Source: Enchytraeus crypticus
Taxonomy: Eukaryota; Annelida; Clitellata; Enchytraeida; Enchytraeidae
DNA length: 64,000 bases
Assembly: GCA_905160935.1 (NCBI GenBank)
Contig: CAJHZI010000559.1
Location: forward strand, 172,441-236,440
Reading direction: 5' to 3'
In this document: positions 40,601-43,231 of the stretch, piece after piece
How positions within the stretch are numbered: the stretch's first letter is position 1
Layout: every line of letters begins with the position of its first letter
Position numbers and translations under genes: made by a program
Notes under the pieces: model-generated
What the model saw: the letters and a program-made list of their open reading frames with translations, nothing else
Told to the model about the DNA's origin: nothing
Databases searched by the model: none

Positions 40601-42237
40601 TCAAATCCATATGTAATCATGGACATGTATAATTCATGAACCGTTTCGTTTCACTTCCTGTTTCAAAATCTCCCTCTGTAAACATATTACATCAATATCC
40701 TGTTTCACTCGAGATCAGCCAGGAGGTACTATTTAGCAGCCACAAGGAATTCTTGATAATTGGTAGAGCTGGACCAAGGGCTCGTAATAAAACGGCTAAA
40801 ATCTACTGTGTTACGAATTGATGTTGAACGAGTTCGGCCGAGATTCTTTAAATTTCCCATGAAACTAGGCCGACTGATAGGATATGTACTGCCTACAGTT
40901 TTCATGTTTTTACATTGAAATATTTTGGCTGAACACGTCTTGAGTTATTTACTTTGAACTTATAGTATGCTCATTGTCAGGAACCTGATTCTACAATTTT
41001 TAACCAGAGGTAAAATGAGGACTTGACATCAAATGGTTCAGGATTTAAATTCCTAATAATACTAATAATAACTACTCTATGCCTCCAATAATTATTTTGG
41101 AATCTTTACCTGTCCTCGATTTCACTGAATCTAGATATCCTACTAAGTGATTGATAACTTCAACGACTGTATTAAATTAAATATTAATTTAATACGAAAA
41201 GAAATAGAATAATACACAGGTATATAGTAGAACGAAAACTAAAACGATTTCAAATAACACGTGTACGCGAAATTCGAATAACTTAAAGTTATACTTCTCT
41301 ATCGAATTACAGTTCACTTTAAATATCGCAAAACCAAGTACTTTATATTACATACGATTACTTTTGACATACAGATTACTGATACGCTCTCTAGCATAAA
41401 TTCCTATTATTTACTTAACTTTCCTCTCGACTATTCGCCTACTAGGATACCTTCTAGTATTATCCCTAGGTTAGAATATTTCGATGGAACTCTCTTCCCT
41501 CTTCGATCCTCTACAAATCACTCTTCTCATCGACTGCTCGATGGACTACTTATTAGTTCGAATAACCGAACCATTCGAATTGCTCGCAATTCGTCTACTA
41601 TTGAGATTCTTCGAATCTCCTAAATCTCTTTTCAACTTGGCACGTTTTACGTCCGTGTTGTCACGCTTCCATCTTGGATCTCCTCACTTCCTGTTTAGGC
41701 ATGCCCTCCTTGGTCACTTGCCCTAGCTTAGCTACCGCCTAGGATCTCACTTTAATAAAACTCAATACTTTAAACCTTACCTTTACTTATCCGGCAGTAT
41801 TATTAAATAATTTACTAAAAATACAATTAAAAATACAAATACATACTAAATTCATACATCGAATACATACTAAATACATATATCGAATCGACCTTGACAC
41901 TCATTTTCAACACTGTTGCCTAATTTGCATGTTATATATTAATTTTCATCAATATTTTCTTTAAAAAAGTAAACTTTCACCATCTTGCCCTGTTGCACAT
42001 CATTTTGTTTATGTTATATATTGCCATAACATAACTTTTTTGCAATTGTTTTCGCAGGTGTTTGGCTATGTAGTACTGCGCCGCTATAGAAGGCGTAATC
42101 GTAAGACAATGAATTTTGACAACCCGATGTATCGTAAGCGGTCAGGCGATGAATTTTCGATAGAGAGCAGCCTGCAACCCATCAACAATAGGATCAGTCA
42201 GGTTAGCCTTCCAACTGGTCTTGCGTCACTGCAGTAG
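1..42237 (+). CDS. LDL-receptor-family gene, 3' part (six exons, 283 residues in window)
   Basis: A single-pass endocytic receptor of the LDLR/VLDLR type, inferred by joining exons 1-71, 3386-3525, 19718-19868, 27960-28136, 33376-33509 and 42058-42237. Intron phases agree at each junction (1,0,1,1,0) and give one open frame ending at TAG 42235-42237. Domains in order: end of the YWTD beta-propeller (FWVD, then YWTD), EGF-like module with six cysteines, short Thr/Ser-containing stalk, one hydrophobic helix, basic stop-transfer stretch, cytoplasmic FDNPMY. In the family, propeller plus EGF drives acid-dependent ligand release and NPxY binds clathrin adaptors. The stalk between the last EGF cysteine and the membrane is far shorter than the O-glycosylated domain of human LDLR. 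The N-terminal ligand-binding repeats are outside the window. A single propeller/EGF unit directly before the membrane favours LDLR/VLDLR over large LRPs, but LDLR and VLDLR cannot be told apart here. Confidence 0.9.
72..1180. other. Start of intron 1: CT microsatellite, then AT-rich sequence
   Basis: A (CT)n tract at about 80-110 follows the donor. I recognise no gene or element in the rest; small open frames on both strands are of low complexity. Confidence 0.5.
1181..1259. repeat. Perfect 38-bp hairpin with a 3-nt loop
   Basis: Arms 1181-1218 and 1222-1259 are exact reverse complements around the loop AGA. Arms begin CCACTTCACTCTAATG and end GCGACACATTAG plus complement. No coding content. 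Confidence 0.9.
1347..1433 (+). mobile_element. Degenerate R1-type LINE 3' end
   Basis: The line GAAAAGCAGAGGACA followed by CTATGGACCTACCGTTAGA and a GCACTGAGA ending aligns with the 3' end of R1 (ATGGACCTGCCAGTAGGCA, then GCACTAAGAGAG). It is closest to the similar copy at 53281-53480. Confidence 0.5.
1797..2155 (-). mobile_element. Chimeric string on the minus strand: L2-A scrap, SINE tail, then a second SINE
   Basis: Read on the minus strand. 2155-2092 encodes NLSLSEGVFPTSFK, a piece of L2-A reverse transcriptase. 2091-2015 is a SINE/LINE-G tail (CGTATCACGACCCTGGTTAA, then GATGATGACGATG). 2014-1797 is a whole SINE starting with a GTTGTGCTCGGGTGTGG head and ending AAACTGGGATTAAAGGG plus GATGATG repeats. 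The head matches the SINE at 50465-50820; the tail matches LINE G. Confidence 0.6.
2200..2265 (+). mobile_element. L2-A 3' end fragment
   Basis: GACGTCACTGACATTGCC, then GAATCGGACGTTAAATCC aligns with the L2-A 3' end (GAAACGGACATTAAACC followed by TTA repeats) seen at 18375-18436. Confidence 0.5.
2355..2480 (+). mobile_element. tRNA-like SINE, copy 1
   Basis: CGTCGCCTTAGGATT, then GAAATCTCAGGTTCAG and a region ending CACGGGTTACATTCTAGT. It matches a second copy at 3128-3250 in the same order, with a degenerate box B. It is not a functional tRNA. Confidence 0.45.
2480..3100. repeat. Degenerate direct repeats in intron 1
   Basis: The phrase AAATATTAACGCTAATTACAG, or variants followed by CTGTCATTTGTC, recurs near 2485, 2785, 2875 and 2965. 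An (ATT)n tract lies at 2612-2640. I see no coding content. Confidence 0.5.
3128..3250 (+). mobile_element. tRNA-like SINE, copy 2
   Basis: GCGTCCGCCTTAGGATTTG, then GGATTCAAATCCAGG, which resembles a Pol III box B, then a tail ending ACGGATACATCTAGT. It parallels 2355-2480. Confidence 0.5.
3386..3525 (+). CDS. LDLR-like exon 2: propeller blade with FWVD and HPFSLAVFE
   Basis: After acceptor TAG (3383-3385) the first two bases complete the split Asp. The 46 following codons read LESDTLFWVDAKLH and end LRHPFSLAVFE, almost identical to the LDLR blade (LYWVDSKLH, then AHPFSLAVFE). It ends in phase 0 at donor GTCTGT (3526), a weak site. The exon lacks a strong polypyrimidine tract upstream. An ATG-started frame around it reads through both splice sites, so only this interval is coding. 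Confidence 0.88.
3836..6053. mobile_element. Large foldback (long terminal inverted repeat) element, about 2.2 kb
   Basis: The left arm, about 3836-4597, is the near-exact reverse complement of the right arm, about 5290-6053. Tips are ATATGAATAGCGGCTTC and its complement. Each arm runs inward from a CTAGCAGCTGC-rich outer part, through a GC-rich GGCGGCGGC/CAGCAG block, to a unique AT-moderate stretch, and then an inner array of degenerate repeats (TTTTATCAA, AACTTTAAATTTACC). The centre, 4598-5290, carries a tandem array. No transposase frame is visible; the open frame at 3924-4145 is just arm sequence. The exact TSD is unclear because the palindrome runs into ATAT. It sits in intron 2. Confidence 0.85.
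4954..5189 (+). repeat. Four tandem 59-bp repeats, each with TGACTCA
   Basis: Units start at 4954, 5013, 5072 and 5131 with GATGACTCATTCTCAC, then GCGCAATTGTTA, then CTACTAA and CGTAAACA. The spacing is exactly 59 bp. Each unit has a perfect TGACTCA (AP-1-type) heptamer. The array is in the foldback centre. Confidence 0.9.
6060..6475 (+). mobile_element. LINE remnant (CR1/Jockey-superfamily reverse transcriptase N-terminal region)
   Basis: Broken frames read FNNYFSAIGNTLASKI, and further on the equivalent of NSTGSDG, as in the linker before the reverse transcriptase domain. Several stops and frame changes. It abuts the foldback on the left. Confidence 0.6.
6478..7137 (-). mobile_element. LINE F (RTE-like), 3' half
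   Basis: The minus frame 6989-6666 reads AMAKEVHNRMSKIFRSH, then WTISSVMESKLEATEIW, RRMLRISYIDHVKNEDVL and QMQFFGHIMR. This is the C-terminal 'thumb' region of RTE-like reverse transcriptases (WT.S..E...LEA.E.W..RRM..ISW.DH). It continues broken to about 6478. Its 5' half is at 10323-10900, on the far side of the R1 insertion. Confidence 0.75.
7066..7119. repeat. AT-rich perfect hairpin, 23-bp arms
   Basis: Arms 7066-7088 and 7097-7119 are exact complements with an 8-nt loop. It lies in LINE F next to the R1 target-site duplication. Confidence 0.8.
7148..8477 (-). pseudogene. R1 reverse transcriptase and C-terminal region
   Basis: The open frame runs 459 codons, from 8477 to 7098. Its first 39 codons (to about 8360) are out of frame with the family: a +1 frame there gives DDFTKSVMIPIPKK-type RT sequence. 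From IKMANNRIQ onward it is genuine: FGFRNGCGTREAIG, VSFVDFAKAFDRIDW (motif A, catalytic Asp), GVRQGCSISPLLFNIY (motif B), VRFADDQGMVAG (motif C with both Asp), INIKKTKIM (D), FKYLGHTI (E). Then the thumb RRMERISWTQKVTNEE and RWIGHILRG, followed by RGRGRLRLGML. The last codons run past the TSD into flanking DNA. This is the most intact RT in the window. Confidence 0.9.
8630..9301 (-). pseudogene. R1 linker between endonuclease and reverse transcriptase
   Basis: 223 codons: LQLKKILKKKSSKRWN, then VNERWCQLKEAIKIGAQEV, AKKPWITSEMLDKMDE, RRITDKAKDHWWNEKC and a Lys/Glu-rich end, VQEDFKIEEENI. It is typical of the region between EN and RT in these LINEs and has no catalytic role that I can name. 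It ends at a frameshift near 8640. Parallel pieces are at 42450-42765 and 44958-45275. Confidence 0.8.
9302..9641 (-). pseudogene. R1 endonuclease, C-terminal part
   Basis: The frame resumes with ATDQVIVMGDWNAVVGEG (the GDWNA catalytic motif), then YGLGKINERGQ and TNTWFKHEKRRRYT. An in-frame TAG replaces the expected Trp codon near 9430. The same frame then continues to DYILTKQRYRN and the SDH catalytic pair near 9315. A short deletion relative to the copy at 42450 follows. The domain is therefore complete in content but broken in reading. Confidence 0.8.
9647..10153 (-). pseudogene. R1 endonuclease, N-terminal part
   Basis: 168 codons on the minus strand. From about residue 48: SVGTWNVRTMGERGTL, then NVLGMSEVRWLGTGDF (the SEVRW Glu is the family catalytic residue), then KREKGVAIILDRNLSERV and LVFIQIYMPTS. 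This is the APE-like endonuclease fold used for target-primed reverse transcription; the sequence type resembles RTE/BovB and the CFDP2-like domain derived from it. The frame ends just after EAMYKK because a run of A is one base short. The rest of the domain continues at 9641. Confidence 0.85.
10323..10900 (-). mobile_element. LINE F, 5' half (reverse transcriptase), with (AT)n at the break
   Basis: The minus frame 10884-10415 reads KIDLLHELDIDGKDIRI, then YENEYSNICGIKRGVRQGC (motif B), NLNNIRNADDIVLIAN (motif C as NADD, Tyr replaced by Asn) and FINMKKAECMIVSKLK, then QNVKQVE. An (AT)n run at 10333-10409 follows, then the R1 TSD. The frame logically continues in 7137-6478, showing that R1 landed inside this older element. 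Confidence 0.8.
10333..10409. repeat. (AT)n microsatellite
   Basis: About 77 bp of near-pure AT dinucleotide at the junction of LINE F and R1. Confidence 0.95.
11400..11480 (+). mobile_element. SINE tail fragment
   Basis: CTGTAAAGTAGTCTCGAAGACC, a pattern also at 36775-36840 and 48590-48630, followed by an (ATA)n run. Confidence 0.4.
12450..13262 (+). mobile_element. L2-B LINE, 5'-truncated, inserted in L2-A
   Basis: It starts in VILDKHLTFHEYITRTSQA, followed by RRIRPYLSREIAATIGAALV, KLDYCNSLFLNLPG and SLHWLKIKERIIYK, the C-terminal RT region of CR1/L2-like LINEs. The reading frame breaks after 12879. The 3' end, GACTGTAGCACTCTAATTG followed by TTG repeats, is shared with 27890 and 44940. 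Confidence 0.8.
14517..15432 (-). mobile_element. R1 LINE, 5'-truncated copy
   Basis: Minus frames 15369-15142 (MNIYADAMMEEAMEDM, DVRFADDQGMVAGSE), 15152-14949 (VNITINGTKLEQVRS), 14943-14695 and 14731-14560 ([15 protein letters not shown]) cover the RT C-terminal half. The tail has GCACTAAGAGAG plus (GA)n. Three frame breaks. The 5' end lies within the motif-B region at about 15432. Confidence 0.85.
15683..16009 (+). pseudogene. L2-A endonuclease C-terminal part
   Basis: The frame reads FLIVYRPPSLSKVNFISDF, LIIMCDVNIHLDSDDYYSS and AFDLKQHISSSTQ, the phosphohydrolase-like APE endonuclease with the GDFN motif seen as CDVN. It breaks at the SDH motif region, where a shifted frame is needed. Confidence 0.75.
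16424..17176 (+). pseudogene. L2-A reverse transcriptase, first half
   Basis: 250 codons. LWGALDSLLDRTIPKSL, then STDSSCRLDVIPTRLLK and ITYLSNLSLSEGIFPTSFK, SSYRPIFNLNFISKLLE, SAYRKLHSTETALL and motif A as LVLLDLSTAFGTFDH, where AFDTIDH is usual. After the stop the family sequence continues in another frame with FLLTSYLSCRTQSVV, LRGVPQGSVLGPLLF (about 17300) and FYADDTQLYIS (about 17395). Confidence 0.85.
17865..18233 (+). pseudogene. L2-A reverse transcriptase C-terminus
   Basis: The frame reads LLHSLHWLPINQRIKYKIA, LSYRPSRARRSTDANLL and LGIRSFPYAATTIWNSLP, then FSSKLKTYLFPP and a stop. This is the characteristic C-terminal end of CR1/L2 LINE polyproteins. The same terminal motif appears in broken copies at 11.7, 28.4 and 44.2 kb on the minus strand. 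Confidence 0.85.
18480..18672 (+). repeat. Unclassified repeat end with (CT)n tail, copy 1
   Basis: TATTTTGATTCAGTTACAAA, then TATGATCATGGTTCTCTC and a long (CT)n. It matches 60955-61098. Another CT-rich patch is at 18795-18835. It may be a LINE or SINE 3' end; the class is unknown. Confidence 0.55.
19080..19620 (-). mobile_element. Reverse transcriptase remnant of another LINE
   Basis: Minus frames read AANAMRLNTKKTVYM, and elsewhere DRVKANVYKIAFRPVIKF, the (L)RLNxxKTE and RPV motifs between RT motifs D and E. Heavily broken. It precedes exon 3 by about 100 bp. Confidence 0.5.
19718..19868 (+). CDS. LDLR-like exon 3: last propeller blade, YWTD
   Basis: Acceptor TTGCTAG ends at 19717 after a TG-rich tract. 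The 50 codons start DYIYWTDWQTNSV and end YHELTQP followed by Met. They match the final LDLR blade (DKVFWTD, ending HNLTQP) that precedes the EGF module. One base of the next codon (phase 1) is included before a strong donor, GTATGT at 19869. A donor two bases earlier would break the phase. The 3' tail of a LINE begins only about 15 bp into the next intron. Confidence 0.9.
19885..20196 (-). mobile_element. R1 LINE 3' end, abutting the exon-3 splice donor
   Basis: The reverse complement begins at about 20196 in the thumb region (GGACTCAAAAGG) and ends with the R1 tail, GCACTAAGAGAGAGAG, at 19885. The donor of exon 3 is at 19869. The insert is on the strand opposite to the gene. Confidence 0.85.
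20197..21429. other. Intron 3, no recognised element
   Basis: AT-rich sequence without convincing frames or repeats on either strand. Confidence 0.5.
21430..21645 (-). mobile_element. LINE G 3' end fragment
   Basis: The plus-strand text AAATCCCAGTTTAACCGG, then CACCATATCATCTGTCAAT and a GTCCTCATCTGCC end parallels the LINE G 3' region at 31300-31500 (antisense). Confidence 0.65.
21723..22854 (+). mobile_element. R1 LINE, 5'-truncated, with 9-bp TSD
   Basis: The TSD ATAACACTG lies at about 21723-21731 and 22846-22854. The frame 21825-22190 holds GVRQGCSISPLLFNIC and VRLADDQGMVAG: the motif-C Phe is replaced by Leu, both Asp remain. A TAA interrupts after MKINT. The frame 22203-22796 covers VNITINGTKLEQVRS to KRGRGRLRLGML. 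The insertion disrupts the minus-strand ORF at 22843-23364. Confidence 0.88.
22843..23364 (-). pseudogene. Unidentified ORF truncated by an R1 insertion
   Basis: An open frame of about 173 codons on the minus strand, from the codon after a TAA at 23365-23367. The first Met is at 23259. Composition looks like real protein rather than repeat: ISYADRKKRPSSFPGNHQG, then LELSIDPIHVSVRLDVADK, SPCHTCDSLHGSILELPRK, NIFENCDYMKRFDDVSDIE and IPSEIFVNSFNVKRYQC. At 22843 it enters the R1 tail. If the R1 copy is removed using its TSD, the frame would stop two codons after the Cys-Tyr, so the insertion lies almost at its natural end. I do not recognise the family. It could be a host exon, an old gene fragment or an element ORF. 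Confidence 0.5.
23644..25070. mobile_element. Probable DNA-transposon remnant with GAGTCTCAAGACC repeats
   Basis: It starts CAGTGATGCGACCAAG, a hAT-like terminus, followed by five or so degenerate units of GAGTCTCAAGACCAAGACA (23686-23775). Similar words occur near 25020-25070 (GACATTGTCTC, CCAAGACATTG). Right terminus and TSD are not seen, perhaps cut by the L2-A fragment. A SINE is inserted at 24606. Confidence 0.4.
24606..24745 (+). mobile_element. tRNA-derived SINE (S2), copy 1
   Basis: GCCAGTGGCCATGTCGGTAAG (box A-like), then GGGTTCAAATCCTTG (box B), then a conserved CGCCCGTCACAGACAT body ending GGAAACTGACGTTAAC. Further copies are at 32033, 51175 (minus) and 54780. Confidence 0.75.
25068..25315 (+). 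mobile_element. L2-A LINE fragment
   Basis: Nearly identical to 17555-17800 of the L2-A plus copy (GCAAAGAAGTAAAATTACT, then CTTGACTTTAAATCCCATA). Confidence 0.85.
25316..26284. other. Intron 3, no recognised element
   Basis: Pyrimidine-rich near 25370-25500, then AT-rich. No convincing coding frame. Confidence 0.45.
26285..26510 (-). mobile_element. LINE endonuclease remnant
   Basis: The minus frame reads MIEAYAPKENSHEEFKEN, KLQK and later KISKFDVNNNVGAKQLE-like sequence, recalling the (I)xxYAPTE...GDFNAKVG block of APE endonucleases. Old and degraded. Confidence 0.5.
26515..26890 (+). mobile_element. LINE C-terminal remnant
   Basis: The frame 26482-26808 reads NEMIKERRIKWAKHVLCM, PRKILNYEADGKGTMDRPK and IRWKDCLDEDLEASGV, the RxxWAGHVxRM and GRPxxRWxDxVxxDL motifs at the end of RTE-like polyproteins. 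It is head to head with the endonuclease remnant. Confidence 0.65.
26891..27809. other. Intron 3, no recognised element
   Basis: AT-rich. A short direct repeat (ATAATTAT followed by GGAGGTC) is at 27720-27765. No gene seen. Confidence 0.45.
27810..27905 (+). mobile_element. L2-B LINE 3' tip, 55 bp before the EGF exon acceptor
   Basis: CTCGATGTTGTCATTGATGA, then CTGTAGCACTCTAATTG and a (TTG)n/T-rich tail, the same 3' end as at 13240 and 44930. Confidence 0.7.
27960..28136 (+). CDS. LDLR-like exon 4: EGF-like module and start of stalk
   Basis: Acceptor GACAG ends at 27959. The two first bases complete a Phe codon and 58 codons follow. Six cysteines have EGF spacing: C-x4-C, C-x3-C, C-x9-C, C-V-C, and a last Cys after TLVAGTT. 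The core reads CSHLCLPSSEGEYRCVC, as in the EGF that closes LDLR propellers. The stalk EATTTLAAPQYTFVVK follows. Both flanking introns are phase 1, so the module is symmetric, as for LDLR EGF exons. The donor GTTAGC at 28137 is weak. Donors at 28127 or 28130 would give phase 0, which does not fit the next exon. Confidence 0.87.
28210..28510 (-). mobile_element. L2-like LINE 3' fragment
   Basis: The minus frame 28509-28318 holds STFTGKLNTHLFPPW, equivalent to the L2-A C-terminal motif FSSKLKTYLFPP. The 3' region near 28230 resembles the L2-A 3' end. Confidence 0.6.
28511..29496. other. Intron 4, no recognised element
   Basis: AT-rich with a pyrimidine-rich stretch at 29040-29180. It has a composition similar to 41460-41700 but I cannot align the two. 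Confidence 0.4.
29497..30330 (-). mobile_element. L2-A LINE, 5'-truncated, minus
   Basis: The 3' end is ATAATAATTATAGGTTTAACG with GATGATGTCAGGGACGTCC at 29530. The frame 30223-30002 reads ASFFQIRKNRQKLPSLTRN and IVHSKLDYCNSLLHGLPSS. The remainder is broken. Confidence 0.8.
30335..31235 (-). mobile_element. L2-C LINE (second L2-like family), minus
   Basis: Frames 31202-31014 (HGLLSSYLSQRTQSVI), 31045-30812 (DLCGVSQGSALGPLLF, then RYYTADNQINIS where YADD is expected) and 30586-30356 (IVHYKLDYFNSLLKDLSK). Motif C is altered and several frames are broken. It differs clearly from L2-A. Confidence 0.75.
31279..32470 (-). mobile_element. LINE G (RTE-like), 3' two-fifths, minus, with SINE insertion
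   Basis: From 32470 on the minus strand: RT motif A as VFVDQEKAYDKV (32210), KELMREVLRKRK, then after a SINE, EMYSRVRTSVWVE-like sequence (31990), VTNFKYLASITEEDGEV (31830), and a good frame 31574-31242 with NLSVEGIRDRLDQSSLRQYG, AEEDVVKRVWSDDMEVKLE and REEWRIRPKLCLNWDSGK. The 3' tail, CTGGGATTCAGGGAAGATG plus GATGATGAT, is the same as on SINEs in this window. Broken in many places. Confidence 0.8.
32033..32110 (+). mobile_element. tRNA-derived SINE (S2), copy 2, partial
   Basis: GATCGGTATGTGCGGGG, then TACAATCCTGGGCTGGCC and TGATATCGCTTTCGAGTGAGG, then AAAGTTAACC. It interrupts LINE G. Confidence 0.7.
32578..32700. repeat. (AT)n microsatellite and AT-rich inverted stretch
   Basis: A near-pure AT tract at 32578-32634, then TATATATAAAATAACAAT and a degenerate inverted copy. 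Confidence 0.9.
32701..33375. other. End of intron 4, no recognised element
   Basis: AT-rich. A 73-codon minus frame (33060-32839) has no family resemblance that I can name. Confidence 0.45.
33376..33509 (+). CDS. LDLR-like exon 5: juxtamembrane stalk and most of the transmembrane helix
   Basis: Acceptor CTGCAG ends at 33375. Two bases complete a Val codon and 44 codons follow. They read TETRVAVNDSQSGG, a Gly/Glu/Ser-rich stretch, then SVALGVVGAMLFMLILL, which is hydrophobic. It ends in phase 0 at a consensus donor GTAAGT (33510). The helix is completed by VFGYVVL in the next exon. No Ser/Thr-rich sugar-domain exon was recognised between this and the EGF exon. Exon choice rests on phase, the hydrophobic segment and good splice sites, since stalk sequences are not conserved. 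Confidence 0.8.
33510..35074. repeat. Intron 5 start: local tandem and direct duplications
   Basis: Degenerate units built on TGTAATTATTAATT occur between 33530 and 33730. A direct duplication of about 78 bp (AAATACAGTAACTCAT, GCCTGGCACATCAATTTC, CTTTAATTTGTATAAAAC) lies at about 34566-34645 and 34836-34915. No coding content. Confidence 0.65.
35075..35280 (-). mobile_element. SINE S1, copy 1
   Basis: On the minus strand: head GTGTCCGGGTTGATGAAG, then ACTGCACGTGTCGTTAAAGG, GGTTGGTGAGCGCCTAGGC and CTCCAGAAATTGCTACAAA, ending in a GATAATGATGATG tail. Also at 45534-45811 and 63527-63796. Confidence 0.8.
35470..35605 (+). mobile_element. 5S-rRNA-derived SINE or 5S pseudogene
   Basis: ACGTCGGGCTCGGTTAGTACT, with TTGGATGGG following, is a close match to the 3' half of 5S rRNA (GGTTAGTACTTGGATGGG). 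Next come GACCACCATGGAAGACCGAG and TGCAGCCAGCTTTT, parallel to the 5S end GGGAATACCGGGTGCTGTAGGC. The 5' part diverges. It is not an intact 5S gene. Confidence 0.6.
36600..36840 (+). mobile_element. tRNA-like SINE (S4), copy 1
   Basis: ACCTGGGTTCAATACCCAGG (box B-like), then GGATATCCCCTTGGGCC and GAAGGTTAATCTTGTAT, GAGCTTGCTGCT, ending CAGGAACCTGTAAAGCAG with a TATTATTATT tail. Copy 2 is at 48455-48630. Confidence 0.6.
37205..37440 (-). mobile_element. tRNA-like SINE remnant
   Basis: On the minus strand: GGCGCAGTGATAGAGAGCTG (box A-like), then GTGGGTTTCAATCTTCC (box B-like). Only one copy seen. Confidence 0.35.
37457..37789. repeat. Inverted repeat, 79-bp arms, with (AT)n and a SINE tail in the centre
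   Basis: Arms 37457-37535 and 37711-37789 are reverse complements with few mismatches (TTCAGAGGGCACATAAAT to the GTGGATAATAC side). The centre holds a LINE-G-type tail (CATCATCTTCCCTTAATCCC, 37549-37612) and (AT)n at 37620-37703. AT frames across it are artefacts. Confidence 0.85.
37810..38029 (-). mobile_element. LINE reverse transcriptase remnant, left of the hAT insertion
   Basis: The minus frame reads DEFLKLKQTGFRRDICTVD, then HTLALSTHIENGFHQN, the QAGFRxGRSTxDQ block of RT. It is interrupted by the ZBED hAT. Confidence 0.6.
38030..39724 (+). mobile_element. ZBED-type hAT transposon, decayed, with 8-bp TSD
   Basis: The TSD CTCTAAAA is at 38030-38037 and 39717-39724. Ends are CAGGGGTTCTTAAACT and its imperfect complement AGTTTAAGAACCTCTG. 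Subterminal GTGGGTCGCGACCC is typical of ZBED5/Charlie-like hATs. The 1.68-kb body holds a broken transposase: LHEVLRKDVKMINVIKAS (38415), LLPTEVRWISSEKVLQRLL (38545), LSKLVYLVDIFGMFN (38680), FWIYASSECPELSEIAITA (39165) and SGFSAMTVVK (39265). Many stops and frame changes. Confidence 0.9.
39019..39300 (+). pseudogene. hAT (ZBED-like) transposase C-terminal part
   Basis: The frame 39019-39246 ends EKLIELSCDWSLRMKFNAM, LSEFWIYASSECPELSE, and continues after a frame change with CAKSGFSAMTVVKQSAEI. In hAT transposases this is the C-terminal dimerisation region (FW...yP.Ls..A...L.p..tty.CE.gFS.m). The Cys-Glu pair is seen as Cys-Ala. The gene is dead. Confidence 0.8.
39725..40440 (-). mobile_element. 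LINE remnant, right of the hAT insertion
   Basis: The minus strand continues the LINE split by the hAT (FLNKIMQEI before the TSD). Further up are broken frames such as LELNHTAWCRSNPSPPAQ and VEHVGYFNSHQRDWGKV that I cannot place in a family. Confidence 0.35.
40441..42057. other. End of intron 5, no recognised element
   Basis: AT-rich with a pyrimidine-rich stretch at 41480-41710. Two small frames (40636-40821, 41484-41726) lack any family features. Confidence 0.45.
42058..42237 (+). CDS. LDLR-like exon 6 (last coding): end of membrane helix and cytoplasmic tail with NPxY
   Basis: The acceptor TTTTCGCAG ends at 42057. The 59 codons begin VFGYVVLRRYRRRNRK, the helix end plus a strongly basic stop-transfer stretch. 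Next comes MNFDNPMYRKRSGDEF, a near copy of the LDLR motif INFDNPVYQK, and then a short Ser/Asn-rich tail ending VSLPTGLASLQ. TAG stop at 42235-42237. The FDNPxY signal is the coated-pit sequence of this family. About 104 bp of ordinary sequence follows before a nested LINE insertion. No AATAAA lies before that insertion. Confidence 0.92.
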   Translation: MFGYVVLRRYRRRNRKTMNFDNPMYRKRSGDEFSIESSLQPINNRISQVSLPTGLASLQ

Positions 42238-42762
42238 CAGATATCTGTGTCCATAAAGTGCTGAAACAGTTAACTTCATGTCAAAGTGCAACACTGTTTC
42301 CTATTGATGAATTTTGATGAATCGCTCTTTTAAATATCTTATGATACCCGGAAACGAGGGAAGATACCAGATAGATTAGAGTCTGATAAAGCAACGGTAC
42401 AGGAATAGTGTGAAGAATTCAAGGGCTTATCCACGAGCAGATGTTAATTCAGACCACAATCTAGTAATGGCAAAAGTAGGGCTTCAGTTGAAGAAAATAC
42501 TTAAGAAAAGCAGTAAGAGATGGAATTTGAACGGATTGAACGAGAAAAGAAGTCAGTTTCAGGAAGCAGTGGAAAGAAAAGTTAAGGAAATGAAGGACTA
42601 CGAAAGAACAGGGGTAAATGAAAGATGGTGTCAGCTAAAGGAGGCTATTAAAATAGGTGCAAAAGAAGTTTATGGTTTTCTAAAATCAAATACAGCCAAA
42701 AAATCCTTGGATTCTCGCTTGTGCGAGATGCTAGACAAAATGGATGAAAGGAAGAAATTGAT

Positions 42763-43029
42763 TTGATAAATGTTGATTTTAATAAATATTTGATTTTCAT
42801 AGCTTAGTGTATACATGTATTTTACAATAAATTATGTGACTATTGTAATGTTGTAACTGCTATAGTATTGCAGTGATGCTTAAATCATTTATCATTTTAT
42901 TCTCTTATTAGGGCACATGTCAGAGTCTTCGGACCTTTGTGTCCTTTTCATTTCATGTGAGTTGCTGTATTTTGTGAGACTTTTCTAACTATATTGTGTG
43001 AATGATTAAATCAATTAAATAAATAAAAA
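42763..43029 (+). mobile_element. Unclassified insert in the R1 linker, TSD AAGAAAT
   Basis: AAGAAAT flanks it on both sides. About 260 bp with an A-rich end (AATTAAATAAATAAAAAT) and CTTTGTGTCCTTTTCATTTC, like the 3' end of a non-LTR element. Contains AATAAA-like signals at 42779 and 42830. Confidence 0.55.
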
Positions 43030-43231
43030 TAAGAAATGGAAAAATATTGACTCCAGTCATGGCCGAAGGAAATAAAGAAGCTTAACAATGAACTTAGAAT
43101 GAACTGATCTTTCGGCCGCTTTTGATACCATTGATCACAATATTCTTCTCGAACGTCTTTCTTCCTGGTTCGGTATTCGTGGAATTGTTCTTGATTGGTT
43201 CTCCTCCTATCTGACGGATCGTTCTTTTTGT

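Noticed and set aside
41484..41726. 80-codon plus-strand frame in intron 5
   Set aside because: Leu/Phe-rich from a pyrimidine-rich stretch; no splice signals or family features.
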